DNA from: Duncaniella muricolitica
Lineage (GTDB): Bacteria > Bacteroidota > Bacteroidia > Bacteroidales > Muribaculaceae
Reading direction: 5' to 3'
NCBI GenBank assembly: GCA_025808375.1
Contig: CP061009.1
Span: 3,534,001-3,598,000, forward strand
DNA: 64,000 bases
This document shows, in pieces, positions 1 through 9,176 of the stretch. The notes below the pieces were generated by a model, which was not told where the DNA came from, ran no database searches, and saw nothing but the letters and a program-made list of their open reading frames with translations. The first letter of the stretch is position 1, and the number at the start of each line of letters is the position of its first letter. The translations under genes and the position numbers were made by a program.

Positions 1-1992
1 ACCCTCGGCAGCACCAACATAATGTATTTCTGCAACAGCATCGCCCCCATCTTCCCCGTGTTTGTACGCGGCGTCGATGCCAACGGCAACCCCTACATCA
101 TGAGCAACGAGTACGGACAGCTCTATGACTTCGGTGTGGGCAACCGCGAGAACGGATTCGGCAACCTCCCCGGCAACGTGACTCTCAACCGTCCCTTCCT
201 CGCCAACAGCAACCCCCTCGGTGCCAACCGTTACAACAACAACTCTCAGTCAGGCAACCAGTTCAACGGCACTTTCACAGCCGACTTCATGCTCACCCCC
301 TGGCTCAAGGCCAACATCTCGAGCAACGTCATCTGGGGCAACACTATCCAGAGCAAGTATGACAACCCCTACTTCGGTCCCTCGACCAACGTAAACGGCC
401 GCATCCAGAAAATCAACACCGAGTCGATGCGTACCAACAATGTGCAGACCCTTACCTACACCAACTCGTTTGGCGAGCACAATGTCAACGCCATGATCGG
501 TCACGAATACTACAAGACCACTACCAAATATCTCTCCGCCACAGCTACCGGCGGATTCTCCCCCGAGATTCAGGAAATCAACGCCTTCGCCACCAAGCAG
601 ACTTCGGCCGGCTACAAGCAGGCCTACAACGTCGAGGGTTACTTCCTCAGCGGACAGTATGACTACGCCGGCAAATACTTCGGCAGCGTCTCCTACCGTC
701 GCGACGCCTCCTCTCGCTTCGCCAAGGATCACCGCTGGGGCAACTTCTGGTCGGTAGGCGGCGCATGGATTATCAACAAGGACTTCCTCCAGGACAAAGC
801 CTGGGTCAACATGCTCAAACTCAAAGCCTCTCTCGGCCAGCAGGGCAACGACAACATCGGCAACTGGAACTATATCAACACCTACGACATCGCTCCATCC
901 TCACCCACCGACATGGCTCCCTCATTCCGCAACTTCGGTAACGAGGAAATCACCTGGGAGACCACTACCAACCTCAACATCGGCGTAGAGTTTGGTCTCT
1001 TCGGCAACCGACTCAACGGTAGCGTCGACTTCTACAACAAGAAGACCACCGACCTCCTCTTCTGGATCTCCATACCCGAGTCGATGGGCGCACGCGGCTA
1101 CTACGGCAACCTCGGCGACATCCGCAACACAGGTGTCGAAGTACAGCTCAACGGCGGCATCATCCGCAACAAGCTCGTAAGCTGGGACATCAACCTCAAC
1201 TTCACCCACAACCAGAACCGCATCCTCAAGCTCCCCGAGTCTAAGACCCTCGACCTCGGCGGCTTCTCTCAGTCCGACGCCTCCCGTACCGTCACCTCCT
1301 GGTATCACGAAGGCGGCTCCATGTATGAGCTCTTCCTCCCCGAAGTAGCAGGCCTCACCGAAGACGGCCGTCAGCTCTACTGGATGGACTCCGACCTCTG
1401 CACCGAGAGCAACGGCGTGTACACCTCCGTGACCAACCGTCCCGGCACCAAGCGCGACCTCACCACCACCGACCCCAACAACGCCACCAGGTATGTCCAG
1501 GGCTCATGTCTGCCCAAACTCTACGGTGGCTTCAGCTCCACACTCAAGGTCGGCCCCGTCGACATGTCGGTTGCCTTCGACTATCAGATCGGCGGCAAGA
1601 TGTTCGACACCCGCTACATGAACTATATGGACCCCAACAGCGGCCCCAACGGCAGTAACTGGCACAAGGACTGGGCCAACTCCTGGTCAGCCACCAACAC
1701 CTCCAGCGACATCCCCCGTTGGCAGTATGGCGACTCCTACACCGTCTACAAGTCCAATCGCTTCCTCACCGACGCAAGCTACCTCAACTTCGCCTCATTT
1801 AACGTAGGCTACACTCTCCCCTCCTTCTGGAAGGAGATCTCCAACCTCCGCGTGTATGTTCAGGGCGAAAACCTCTGCTACTGGTCAAAGCGCAAGGGCT
1901 TCGATCCCCGCTACTCCTACACCTCGGCGGCATCCGTATCGGCCTACAACCCCATACGCAACATCTCGGGCGGTATTCAGGTTAACTTCTAA
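1..1992 (+). CDS. SusC/RagA-family TonB-dependent outer-membrane receptor (3' part only)
   Basis: The reading frame is open from base 1, so this is the C-terminal ~663 residues of a SusC-type receptor that starts outside the window. What is visible is repetitive aromatic beta-barrel sequence (many alternating Y/F/W and N/G segments), typical barrel phrases such as GNEEITWETT and YVQGENL, and a last strand ending in aromatic F before the stop, as in outer-membrane barrels recognised by the BAM machinery. The signal peptide, carboxypeptidase-like domain and plug are not present here. A SusD-type gene follows after 12 bp, so the two form the usual glycan-import pair. SusC transports oligosaccharides across the outer membrane with TonB energy. 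The substrate cannot be deduced from this part. The family call is firm. Confidence 0.95.
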   Translation, partial: TLGSTNIMYFCNSIAPIFPVFVRGVDANGNPYIMSNEYGQLYDFGVGNRENGFGNLPGNVTLNRPFLANSNPLGANRYNNNSQSGNQFNGTFTADFMLTPWLKANISSNVIWGNTIQSKYDNPYFGPSTNVNGRIQKINTESMRTNNVQTLTYTNSFGEHNVNAMIGHEYYKTTTKYLSATATGGFSPEIQEINAFATKQTSAGYKQAYNVEGYFLSGQYDYAGKYFGSVSYRRDASSRFAKDHRWGNFWSVGGAWIINKDFLQDKAWVNMLKLKASLGQQGNDNIGNWNYINTYDIAPSSPTDMAPSFRNFGNEEITWETTTNLNIGVEFGLFGNRLNGSVDFYNKKTTDLLFWISIPESMGARGYYGNLGDIRNTGVEVQLNGGIIRNKLVSWDINLNFTHNQNRILKLPESKTLDLGGFSQSDASRTVTSWYHEGGSMYELFLPEVAGLTEDGRQLYWMDSDLCTESNGVYTSVTNRPGTKRDLTTTDPNNATRYVQGSCLPKLYGGFSSTLKVGPVDMSVAFDYQIGGKMFDTRYMNYMDPNSGPNGSNWHKDWANSWSATNTSSDIPRWQYGDSYTVYKSNRFLTDASYLNFASFNVGYTLPSFWKEISNLRVYVQGENLCYWSKRKGFDPRYSYTSAASVSAYNPIRNISGGIQVNF

Positions 1993-2004
1993 TCTTTACA
2001 ACTC

Positions 2005-3744
2005 ATGACCAAAATGAAATTACTATATATTCCTTTCGTAGCAGCCTCGCTTCTTGCCACCGGCTGCATCGAGGAGATTGATCCCATGACCAGCGTGGTC
2101 ACTCAGGGTCAGCTCAACAAGGCTCCCAACTCAGCCGAAAAGCTCGCTACCGGTATCACAAGCAGCATGACCGGACAGTTTCTCTATCAGCCCACCAGCA
2201 CCGACGCTTACGACTACGGCTATACATCGACCATACTGTTTCGTGACACACAGGGCATGGACATGGTCAACGGTGACAGCAACTCCAACTGGTACACCAC
2301 CTGGGAATTCTGCGGTGTAGCCCTCGGCCCCGGTTATGCCAACTGCCAGATACCATGGACATACTACTACGGCTGGATCAAAAACTGCAACAACACACTC
2401 GAGGTTACAGGCGACAATCCCTCTGACGAGGACGACCGCGTGTATGCCGGCATAGCACGTGCCATGCGCGCATTCTACTACATGGACCTCGCCCGCATGT
2501 ATGCACCCGAGACCTACGGCATCAACCGTCAGGCTCCCACCGTGCCCATCATCACAGAGAAAACCACCATCCCCGAATCAATCAATAATCCCCGCGCCAC
2601 CAACGAGCAGATGTGGGCATTCATCCTCAGCGACCTCGACGCCGCCGAGACCCTTCTCGCCAACTACTCGCGTCCCGACAATACCACTCCCGACGTGTCG
2701 GTGGTCTACGGACTCAAAGCCCGCGCCTATCTCGTGATGGAGGATTGGACCAACGCCGCCGAGTATGCCCGCAAAGCCCAGGCCGGCTACACTGCCATGA
2801 CCGCAGCGCAGTACACCGACCGCACCACCGGCTTCAACACCCCCAACAGCGCGTGGATGCTCTCGACCAAGTTCAGCTCTGACGACAAGAACATCACCGA
2901 GAACGACGCCGACTCCTCATGGGGCTCATGGATGATCACCGAGCTGACCGCCGAGAACGGTTGCGGATATGCATCCAACTACGGCTACCCCTTCCACATC
3001 GACCGTCATCTCTTCGAGACGATCCCCGCAAGCGACGCCCGCAAAAACTGCTTCATCGACTTCAAGATCCAGGAAGACCTCAACGAAGCCTATGCCACCA
3101 AGGACGACGAAGTAATTAATGCAGCCATCGACGCAGCCATCGAGTATGTGCGCGAACACAACTCCGACTTCCCCGAAAACATGGTGCTCAAAAACATCGG
3201 CTCAGAATATGAGCAGGGTGTAGGCGGCATATCAGTCAAATTCCGTCCCACAGGAGGCCCCGCCGGCTATGACAACCAGAACATCGGCTTCTGCGTGTCA
3301 GTACCCCTGATGCGTGTCGAGGAAATGATGCTCATCGAGGCCGAGGCAGTCGGCATGAACAGCCTGGATGAAGGCAAGCAGCTCCTCACCGCTTTCGCCA
3401 AGCTCCGCGACCCCGACTACGTATACGGCACACACAACGAGACCTATCAGAGCGACTACGCCACAGCCTTCCAGAACGAAGTATGGTGGCAGCGTCGTGT
3501 AGAGTTCTGGGGCGAAGGCCTTGCCACATTCGACATCAAGCGTCTCAACAAAGGCATCATCCGTTCTTACCCCAACACCAACCACGGCATGCAGACCCGC
3601 TGGAACACCACCACACCACCCCAGTGGATGACATGGTGTATCATCGGCACCGAGGCTGACTACAACCTCGCACTCTCGGGCAAGAACAACCCCACCCCCA
3701 TCCGCCCCTCAAGCGACTCCCCCGAATACATCTTCGGCAACTGA
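2005..3744 (+). CDS. SusD/RagB-family outer-membrane lipoprotein (glycan binding)
   Basis: A 579-residue lipoprotein. The N-terminus is a short hydrophobic signal ending in a lipobox with Cys21 (LLATGC). Family features include helical TPR-like stretches (RAMRAFYYMDLARMY, KARAYLVMEDWTNAAEYARKA) and a C-terminal part with WWQRRVEFWGEG, typical of SusD. It lies 12 bp after the SusC gene, so both are surely co-transcribed. SusD proteins sit on the cell surface as a lid over the SusC barrel and capture the oligosaccharide. The exact substrate is unknown. No polysaccharide hydrolase follows directly, so the rest of the utilisation locus must lie to the left of the window. The alternative start at 2014 is possible and changes only three residues. 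Confidence 0.95.
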   Translation: MTKMKLLYIPFVAASLLATGCIEEIDPMTSVVTQGQLNKAPNSAEKLATGITSSMTGQFLYQPTSTDAYDYGYTSTILFRDTQGMDMVNGDSNSNWYTTWEFCGVALGPGYANCQIPWTYYYGWIKNCNNTLEVTGDNPSDEDDRVYAGIARAMRAFYYMDLARMYAPETYGINRQAPTVPIITEKTTIPESINNPRATNEQMWAFILSDLDAAETLLANYSRPDNTTPDVSVVYGLKARAYLVMEDWTNAAEYARKAQAGYTAMTAAQYTDRTTGFNTPNSAWMLSTKFSSDDKNITENDADSSWGSWMITELTAENGCGYASNYGYPFHIDRHLFETIPASDARKNCFIDFKIQEDLNEAYATKDDEVINAAIDAAIEYVREHNSDFPENMVLKNIGSEYEQGVGGISVKFRPTGGPAGYDNQNIGFCVSVPLMRVEEMMLIEAEAVGMNSLDEGKQLLTAFAKLRDPDYVYGTHNETYQSDYATAFQNEVWWQRRVEFWGEGLATFDIKRLNKGIIRSYPNTNHGMQTRWNTTTPPQWMTWCIIGTEADYNLALSGKNNPTPIRPSSDSPEYIFGN

Positions 3745-3801
3745 TAAGCACACATATCATTAAAGCCCCAAAAAGGCAACCCCCAAAAGGCAGCCAAAAT
3801 C

Positions 3802-3843
3802 CAAAAGTCTCAAAAGAAACCCCGGTTTCTTTTGAGACTTTTG
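3802..3843. terminator. Inverted repeat after susD, CAAAAG-type terminator
   Basis: Two 20-nt arms (3802-3821 and 3824-3843) are perfect complements separated by two bases, 57 bp after the susD stop. The right arm ends in a short T run. The arms contain the CAAAAG-YCTC-AAAAG-RAAC theme that recurs at 13923-14052, 24751-24787 and 35399-35518, so it belongs to a dispersed terminator family. Confidence 0.75.
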
Positions 3844-3859
3844 TCACATCCCCCCTCCC

Positions 3860-4005
3860 CCTCATCCACCCCCATAGGCATCCACCCCATTTGCCCCATC
3901 TGCCTCATCCACCCCATCAGCCCAATTTGCCCCATCAGCCCCATTCGGCCCATTTGCCCCATTTGCCCCATTTGGCCCATCCCCTCGCCAGCCCATCCCC
4001 TCGCC
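3860..4005. repeat. Degenerate 9-bp tandem repeat array (CCCCATyyG type), block 1
   Basis: This stretch of the 3745-4213 intergenic gap consists of imperfect copies of a 9-bp unit close to CCCCATyyG or CCCATTTGC. It gives P-I-x repeats when read in one frame and M-G-x on the other strand. Frames stay open through it only because the period is a multiple of three, so the apparent proteins are not believable. A related array lies at 4457-4664, on the other side of the DUF4250 gene. Confidence 0.8.
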
Positions 4006-4143
4006 CGGCAGCGCGCAGCTTTGTCCCCCGCTCGCGAGCTTCAGCTCGCCCTTCCCCATTTGAAAAAGTGTGAGCGCGGAAGCGCGAAAAGCCGCCCACA
4101 AGCCCCATTTGACTTTAATCTCCATAATATCCCTATTTTTAGC

Positions 4144-4151
4144 TAACTTTG
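4144..4151 (+). promoter_or_regulatory. Bacteroidetes -7 box (TAACTTTG) for the DUF4250 gene
   Basis: TAACTTTG followed by C matches the Bacteroidetes -7 consensus TAnnTTTG and lies 62 bp before the DUF4250 start. No TTG is seen at the expected -33 distance, so this is a partial match. Confidence 0.6.
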
Positions 4152-4213
4152 CCCCCGGTTTCACACCTATTATTATACATTATTATACACCTTATTATAA
4201 ACCCTTTTAAGAA

Positions 4214-4396
4214 ATGGACACACTACCCCGCGACCCCTTCATGCTATACAGCTACATCAACATGAAACTCCGCGACCAATACCCCACCCTCGACGAACTC
4301 TGCGCATCAGAAGACATCGACAAAGCCACCCTCATCAACACCCTCACCGCCGCCGGCTTCACCTACGACAAAACCCGCGACCAATTTACAATGTAA
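4214..4396 (+). CDS. DUF4250 domain protein
   Basis: A 60-residue protein that is itself one DUF4250 domain. Recognisable family phrases are LPRDPFMLYSYIN near the start, KLRDQYPTLDELC in the middle and a C-terminal AGFTYDKTRDQF. The helical middle part (EDIDKATLINTLTAAG) resembles a small helix-turn-helix, but no function is established for the family. A TAACTTTG box stands 62 bp upstream. The gene stands alone on the plus strand between two 9-bp repeat arrays. It has normal codon use for the window, unlike the repeat-encoded frames around it. Confidence 0.88.
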   Translation: MDTLPRDPFMLYSYINMKLRDQYPTLDELCASEDIDKATLINTLTAAGFTYDKTRDQFTM

Positions 4397-4456
4397 AATC
4401 CCCCTCGAGCCAGTCACAAGAAAGGCCAATAGACCAATGCAAACTCAGTCCAAGTC

Positions 4457-4664
4457 ACCCCATCCACCCCAGCAGCCCCATCAGCCTCACCCGCCCATCC
4501 ACCCCATCCGCCCCATCCACCCCATCCGGCCCATCCGCCCCATCCACCCCATTTGCCCCATTCGGCCCATCCGCCCCATTCGGCCCATCCGCCCCATTTG
4601 GCACATCCGCCTCATCCACCCCATTCGGCCCATCCGCCCCATTTGCCCCCTCCCCCCCATCCCG
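4457..4664. repeat. Degenerate 9-bp tandem repeat array (CCCCATyyG type), block 2
   Basis: This is the main content of the 4397-4870 gap together with the three-hairpin element. About twenty imperfect copies of a 9-bp unit (variants CCCCATCCG, CCCCATTTG, CCCATTCGG) run up to 4664. The array ends about 9 bp before the three-hairpin element at 4673. The 3' end of the gap (4797-4870) shows nothing further before the dnaG stop. Confidence 0.85.
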
Positions 4665-4672
4665 CACAAGGG

Positions 4673-4796
4673 CAACAGGATGTCCCGACAGGGACATCAG
4701 GAAATTGATAGCCGTATGCATCCGAGCCTGAAAGGCTCAGGATGCATACGGAAAAAATACGCCACAAAAAAAGATGTCTGAAAGACATCTCGTAAC
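4673..4796 (+). repeat. Three-hairpin dispersed element, copy A
   Basis: A 124-bp element with three stem-loops: 4679-4698 (8-bp stem, loop GACA), 4712-4751 (long stem with one bulged A) and 4772-4790 (8-bp stem, loop GAA). A second 124-bp copy lies inverted at 58935-59058. Hairpins 1 and 3 are identical between copies. The middle stem differs at several bases, but the changes are paired. The spacers differ more. This looks like a structured mobile or RNA-level element. No protein is encoded. Confidence 0.85.
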
Positions 4797-4870
4797 CTAC
4801 CGAAGCCAATATAACACGACTCCCCTCCAAAAAACTATCCCTCAAAAACAGCCGGTCAGGGCCACGGCAT

Positions 4871-7084
4871 CTACTTTATCGGAGCGATCACACGGTCACC
4901 GATAAGTTTAGCCAGCGACGAACGCATAGCCTCAAGCTCCTGCAGCTCACGCATCACCGCAAAAATAGCCTCGATATCATTCTTATCACACCCCGCCAGA
5001 CGCGAACGCGCATCCTTGATACGCGTAGCGATTATAGCATCCTTCAGCTCATGAAGAGCACGGGGCACAAGATCACCCAACTGCTCACGCTCAGTCTGCA
5101 CATGAGCATACTTCGTATGCACCTTGCTCAGAGTATGACGCTCGATCACCATCTCCGTAGCCAGATTACGCACCACATCATCAGGCGACGAGCACAACTG
5201 GCGCGACAGATAACCCACACAATAATCCTCGAGCGAAGCCGCATAGCGCGCATCGACCGTCTCAGTAAGCGTACGCTCCATAGCCGTAATACTCCCCACA
5301 TCCGTAGCCTTGGCACGTATCTCCTCCACACCCGCCGCAAACGCCTCAGCCCTCTCGGCCATCAGACGCTCCTGCTCGCGGGCATAACTCTCCTCCCACC
5401 CCTCATGGCTCAGACGGCGCGCAGCCATCAGGAAATGGCGCAAATCAGGATTGACCAGCTCAATACCATCCGCCTGCAAATCCGACTCGATATAGCCCAG
5501 CACCGTCATAGGCACCATCTCGTCATTATCACCCACCACCTCGGCAAAAGCATAATTGCCATAGCGGGCCACAAGCTGCATAAGAGCCATCTCATAGCGG
5601 CGCAGATAAGGAGCATACTGATTGACCGCCGGAGCCTGACCACCCGCAGCCTCCTGTGCCGCCTCGGCCTCAGCATCCGCACGAGCCGCATCAGCATCCG
5701 CAGCACCATCGTCGACATCCTGAGGCATAGTGAGCGAAGCCTCGCGCAGCTTATCCTCACGCGACTTGAGAGCATACTCATTATAATATATACCCACCTG
5801 ACGCTGCAACACCTCCTCCGAGATAAAAAGTATGCGCGAACACTCCTGCACATACACACTGCGGGTGATTTCGTTAGGTATCAGAGCGATAGTCTTGACA
5901 ATACGGGTGATGACATTAGCGCGGGCCGTAGGGTCGTCCTCCACATCCTTGAGCAGAATACGCGCCATGAAAGTGATAAAGTCAGTCTCATTGGCCCGTA
6001 TATACTCCTCCACCTCCGTCGAACTGTGGCTCTGGGCAAACGAGTCAGGATCCTCGCCCTGCGGCAGCAGCAACACCTTGATATCCATGCCGTCCTGAAG
6101 CAACAGCTCGATACCCCTCAGCGAAGCCTTGATGCCCGCGGCGTCAGCGTCATAGATAAGCGTGACATTGCTCGTGAAACGCTTGATAAGCCTCACCTGC
6201 TCAACGGTCAGAGCCGTGCCCGACGACGCCACCACATTGCATATGCCCGCCTGGTGCATCGATATGACATCCATGTAACCCTCCACGATGATACACTTCC
6301 CGGCCTTGGCGATAGCCTGCTTGGCCTGAAACATACCGTAGAGCTCGCGACGCTTCGAATAGATATCGCTCTCGGGCGAGTTGACATACTTGGCCATCGA
6401 CTTGTCCGAGCGCAGAGTGCGGCCTCCAAAAGCCACCACCTTGCCCGAAAGCGAATGCACGGGATAAATCACACGTCCGCGGAAACGGTCATAGATGCGC
6501 CCGTCATCGGTGCGGGTGCTCAGACCGGTAGCCAGGATATACTCCTCGCTGTAACCGCGCTCTATGGCCGACTTATAGAGCCTGTCGCGACCCTCGAGCG
6601 CGTAGCCCAGATGGAAACGCTCTATCATCTGGTCACTGATGCCGCGGTGGCGGAAGTAGCTCAGACCCACATCGCGACCCTCGTCGGTATCGTTGAGATT
6701 GGACTCGAAATGGCGCAGCGCAAACTCGTTGACAGCAAGCATATTGTCGCGGGCAGTCTCTCTGCGCTCCTCCTCGGGTGTCATCTCGCGCTCCTCGATT
6801 TCGATATTATACTTGCGCGCCAGATAACGCAACGCCTCCGTATAGCTCAGGTGCTCGAGCTTCATGAGAAAATTGACCGCACTGCCACCCTCTCCGCAAC
6901 TGAAACACTTGCAGAGACCGCGTGACTTCGACACCGAAAACGACGGCGAACGGTCGTTGTGAAACGGGCAGAGACCCCAGTAATTGGCACCCTTGCGCTT
7001 GAGCGACACAAAATCGCTCACCACCTCCACGATATCGGTGGCGTCAAGGATACGCTGGACTGTAGCACTGTTGATTTTCTTCAT
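4871..7084 (-). CDS. dnaG: DNA primase DnaG
   Basis: A 737-residue primase that makes RNA primers at the replication fork. The N-terminal CHC2 zinc finger has ligands C39, H42, C60 and C63. It is followed by the RNA polymerase core with EGYMDV and the TOPRIM acidic motif DADAAG, and then a helical C-terminal region expected to bind the replicative helicase. An alanine/aspartate-rich low-complexity linker (DDGAADADAARADAEAE) separates core and C-terminus. The length is somewhat above the typical ~600-660 because of this linker and the long tail. It is transcribed alone, divergently from thrS, with a clean TTG-N20-TAACTTTG promoter 33 bp before the start codon. Confidence 0.97.
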   Translation of the reverse strand: MKKINSATVQRILDATDIVEVVSDFVSLKRKGANYWGLCPFHNDRSPSFSVSKSRGLCKCFSCGEGGSAVNFLMKLEHLSYTEALRYLARKYNIEIEEREMTPEEERRETARDNMLAVNEFALRHFESNLNDTDEGRDVGLSYFRHRGISDQMIERFHLGYALEGRDRLYKSAIERGYSEEYILATGLSTRTDDGRIYDRFRGRVIYPVHSLSGKVVAFGGRTLRSDKSMAKYVNSPESDIYSKRRELYGMFQAKQAIAKAGKCIIVEGYMDVISMHQAGICNVVASSGTALTVEQVRLIKRFTSNVTLIYDADAAGIKASLRGIELLLQDGMDIKVLLLPQGEDPDSFAQSHSSTEVEEYIRANETDFITFMARILLKDVEDDPTARANVITRIVKTIALIPNEITRSVYVQECSRILFISEEVLQRQVGIYYNEYALKSREDKLREASLTMPQDVDDGAADADAARADAEAEAAQEAAGGQAPAVNQYAPYLRRYEMALMQLVARYGNYAFAEVVGDNDEMVPMTVLGYIESDLQADGIELVNPDLRHFLMAARRLSHEGWEESYAREQERLMAERAEAFAAGVEEIRAKATDVGSITAMERTLTETVDARYAASLEDYCVGYLSRQLCSSPDDVVRNLATEMVIERHTLSKVHTKYAHVQTEREQLGDLVPRALHELKDAIIATRIKDARSRLAGCDKNDIEAIFAVMRELQELEAMRSSLAKLIGDRVIAPIK

Positions 7085-7116
7085 ATTATCGGCACTCTTT
7101 TCGAGCTAAATTAGCA

Positions 7117-7147
7117 CAAAGTTAGCGAAAATTTCATACCTTTGCAA
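7117..7147 (-). promoter_or_regulatory. dnaG promoter (TTG-N20-TAACTTTG, minus strand)
   Basis: On the minus strand the -33 TTG occupies 7147-7145 and the -7 TAACTTTG occupies 7124-7117, with a 20-bp spacer. This fits the Bacteroidetes consensus. The -33 box touches the -7 box of the divergent thrS promoter. Confidence 0.8.
7137..7144 (+). promoter_or_regulatory. thrS -7 box (TACCTTTG)
   Basis: TACCTTTG followed by CA lies 57 bp before the thrS start. It overlaps the -35/-33 side of the dnaG promoter, so RNA polymerase bound at one should hinder the other. Confidence 0.65.
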
Positions 7148-7201
7148 ACTGAATAAACAGCGGGGAGTCGTCCGTATGTCTCCCCCACATATATAATATT
7201 A

Positions 7202-9145
7202 ATGGCATCAATCAACATTACCTTTCCCGACGGCAGCGTAAAGCAGTATGAGAGCGGCATCACTCCCCTGCAGATAGCCGAAAGCCTGTCGTCTCAGTTG
7301 GCCCGCGACGTGCTCGCCGCCACAGTAAATGACAAGGAGTGGGATCTCGCCCGCCCCATCGACCAGGACGCTACCCTCCGTCTCCACAAATGGGAAGACC
7401 CTGAAGGCAAGCACGCATTCTGGCACTCGTCGGCCCACCTTCTCGCCGAAGCTCTCCAGGAGCTATATCCCGGCGTGAAATTCGGCATCGGACCCGCTAT
7501 CGAAAACGGATTCTACTACGACATCGACCCGGGCGACAACCAGCTAACATCGGCCGACTTTGCAAAAATCGAGAAAAAAATGCTCGAGCTCGCCCGCGAG
7601 AAGCAGCCAATCGTACGCGCTGACATCTCCAAAGCCGACGCCCTCAAGCTCTTCGGCGACCGTGGCGAGGAATACAAGTGCGAGCTCATCTCCGAGCTCG
7701 AGGACGGCAACATCACCACCTACACCCAAGGCTCATTCACCGACCTCTGCCGCGGCCCCCACATCCCCAACACCTCACCCATCAAGGCCGTCAAGGTGAC
7801 ATCGCTCGCAGGTGCCTTCTGGCGCGGCGACGAAAAGCGCAAGCAGCTCGTGCGCGTCTACGGCATCACATTCCCCAAGCAGAAGATGCTCGACGAGTAT
7901 CTGACCCTGCTCGAAGAGGCCAAGAAACGCGACCACCGCAAGCTCGGCAAAGAAATGGAGCTCTTCGCCTTCTCTCAGAACGTAGGCGCAGGCCTGCCCC
8001 TCTGGCTCCCCAAAGGCACAGCCCTCCGCGACCGCCTCGAGCAGTTCCTCCGCAAGATTCAGAAGCAATATGGCTACCAGCAGGTAATCACACCCCACAT
8101 CGGCAATAAAAACCTCTACGTGACCTCGGGCCACTATGCAAAATACGGCAAGGACTCCTTCCAGCCCATCCACACACCCGAGGAAGGCGAGGAATACCTG
8201 CTCAAACCCATGAACTGCCCCCACCACTGCGAGATATTCCGCGCGCTGCCCCGCAGCTACCGCGACCTGCCCCTGCGACTGGCCGAGTTCGGCACCGTCT
8301 ACCGCTACGAGCAGAGCGGCGAGCTCCACGGACTCACCCGCGTGCGCGGCTTCACGCAGGACGACGCCCACATCTACTGCGCCCCCGAGCAGATCAAAGG
8401 CGAGTTCCTCAAGGTGATGGACATCATATTCTACATCTTCAAGGCACTCAAATTTGAAAACTTCGAGGCTCAGATTTCGCTCCGCGACCCCGAACACAAG
8501 GAAAAATACATCGGCACCGACGAAAACTGGCACCTTGCCGAGCAGGCCATCATCGACGCATGCGCCGAGAAGGGTCTCAAAGCTCGCACCGAGCTAGGCG
8601 AAGCAGCTTTCTACGGCCCCAAACTCGACTTCATGGTCAAGGACGCACTCGGACGCCGCTGGCAGCTCGGAACAATACAGGTCGACTACAACCTCCCCGA
8701 ACGATTCCAGCTCGAATACACCGGCAGCGACAACCAGAAACACCGTCCCGTAATGATCCACCGCGCCCCCTTCGGCTCGATGGAACGATTCGTAGCCGTA
8801 CTCCTCGAGCACACCGCCGGACGATTCCCCCTCTGGCTCGCCCCCGAGCAGGCAGTCGTACTCCCCATCTCGGAGAAATTCAACGACTACGCCTACGAAG
8901 TCGCCCGACAGCTCAACGCTCAGGACATCCGCACCCAAGTCGACGACCGAAACGAGAAAATCGGCAAGAAAATCCGCGATAACGAACTCAAACGTATCCC
9001 CTATATGCTCATTGTTGGCGAAAAAGAAGCCGAAAATGGTGAAATTTCCGTAAGAAAACAGGGCGAAGGTGATAAAGGTTCGATGAAAATTGCTAACTTT
9101 GCAGCCGAATTGACTCGCGAAGTCAATGAGATGATTAATCAATAA
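7202..9145 (+). CDS. thrS: Threonyl-tRNA synthetase
   Basis: A 647-residue class II synthetase that charges tRNA-Thr in the cytoplasm. Domain order is full length: N-terminal TGS domain (residues 1-60), editing domain with HSSAHLLAEAL (HxxxH) and the CRGPH segment, catalytic core with the zinc ligand region MNCPHHCEIF and the motif 2 loop RVRGFTQDDAH, and an anticodon-binding domain from about residue 540. It is the first gene of a thrS-infC-rpmI-rplT translation cluster, an arrangement conserved in many bacteria. The infC start is 31 bp after the thrS stop. No T-box or other leader is evident in the 57-bp 5' region. Confidence 0.97.
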   Translation: MASINITFPDGSVKQYESGITPLQIAESLSSQLARDVLAATVNDKEWDLARPIDQDATLRLHKWEDPEGKHAFWHSSAHLLAEALQELYPGVKFGIGPAIENGFYYDIDPGDNQLTSADFAKIEKKMLELAREKQPIVRADISKADALKLFGDRGEEYKCELISELEDGNITTYTQGSFTDLCRGPHIPNTSPIKAVKVTSLAGAFWRGDEKRKQLVRVYGITFPKQKMLDEYLTLLEEAKKRDHRKLGKEMELFAFSQNVGAGLPLWLPKGTALRDRLEQFLRKIQKQYGYQQVITPHIGNKNLYVTSGHYAKYGKDSFQPIHTPEEGEEYLLKPMNCPHHCEIFRALPRSYRDLPLRLAEFGTVYRYEQSGELHGLTRVRGFTQDDAHIYCAPEQIKGEFLKVMDIIFYIFKALKFENFEAQISLRDPEHKEKYIGTDENWHLAEQAIIDACAEKGLKARTELGEAAFYGPKLDFMVKDALGRRWQLGTIQVDYNLPERFQLEYTGSDNQKHRPVMIHRAPFGSMERFVAVLLEHTAGRFPLWLAPEQAVVLPISEKFNDYAYEVARQLNAQDIRTQVDDRNEKIGKKIRDNELKRIPYMLIVGEKEAENGEISVRKQGEGDKGSMKIANFAAELTREVNEMINQ

Positions 9146-9176
9146 CCCCAAAACAACGACATTTTACAACCTCTGA

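Noticed and set aside
4437..4781. Frame with P-I-R/P-I-H repeats
   Set aside because: It is the translation of the 9-bp minisatellite. All frames on both strands stay open because the period is a multiple of three.
5051..6925. 624-residue open frame opposite dnaG
   Set aside because: It lies fully antisense to a certain gene. Its protein is rich in L, R, H, T and I with no domain. Long antisense frames arise here from the G/C-rich third positions of real genes.
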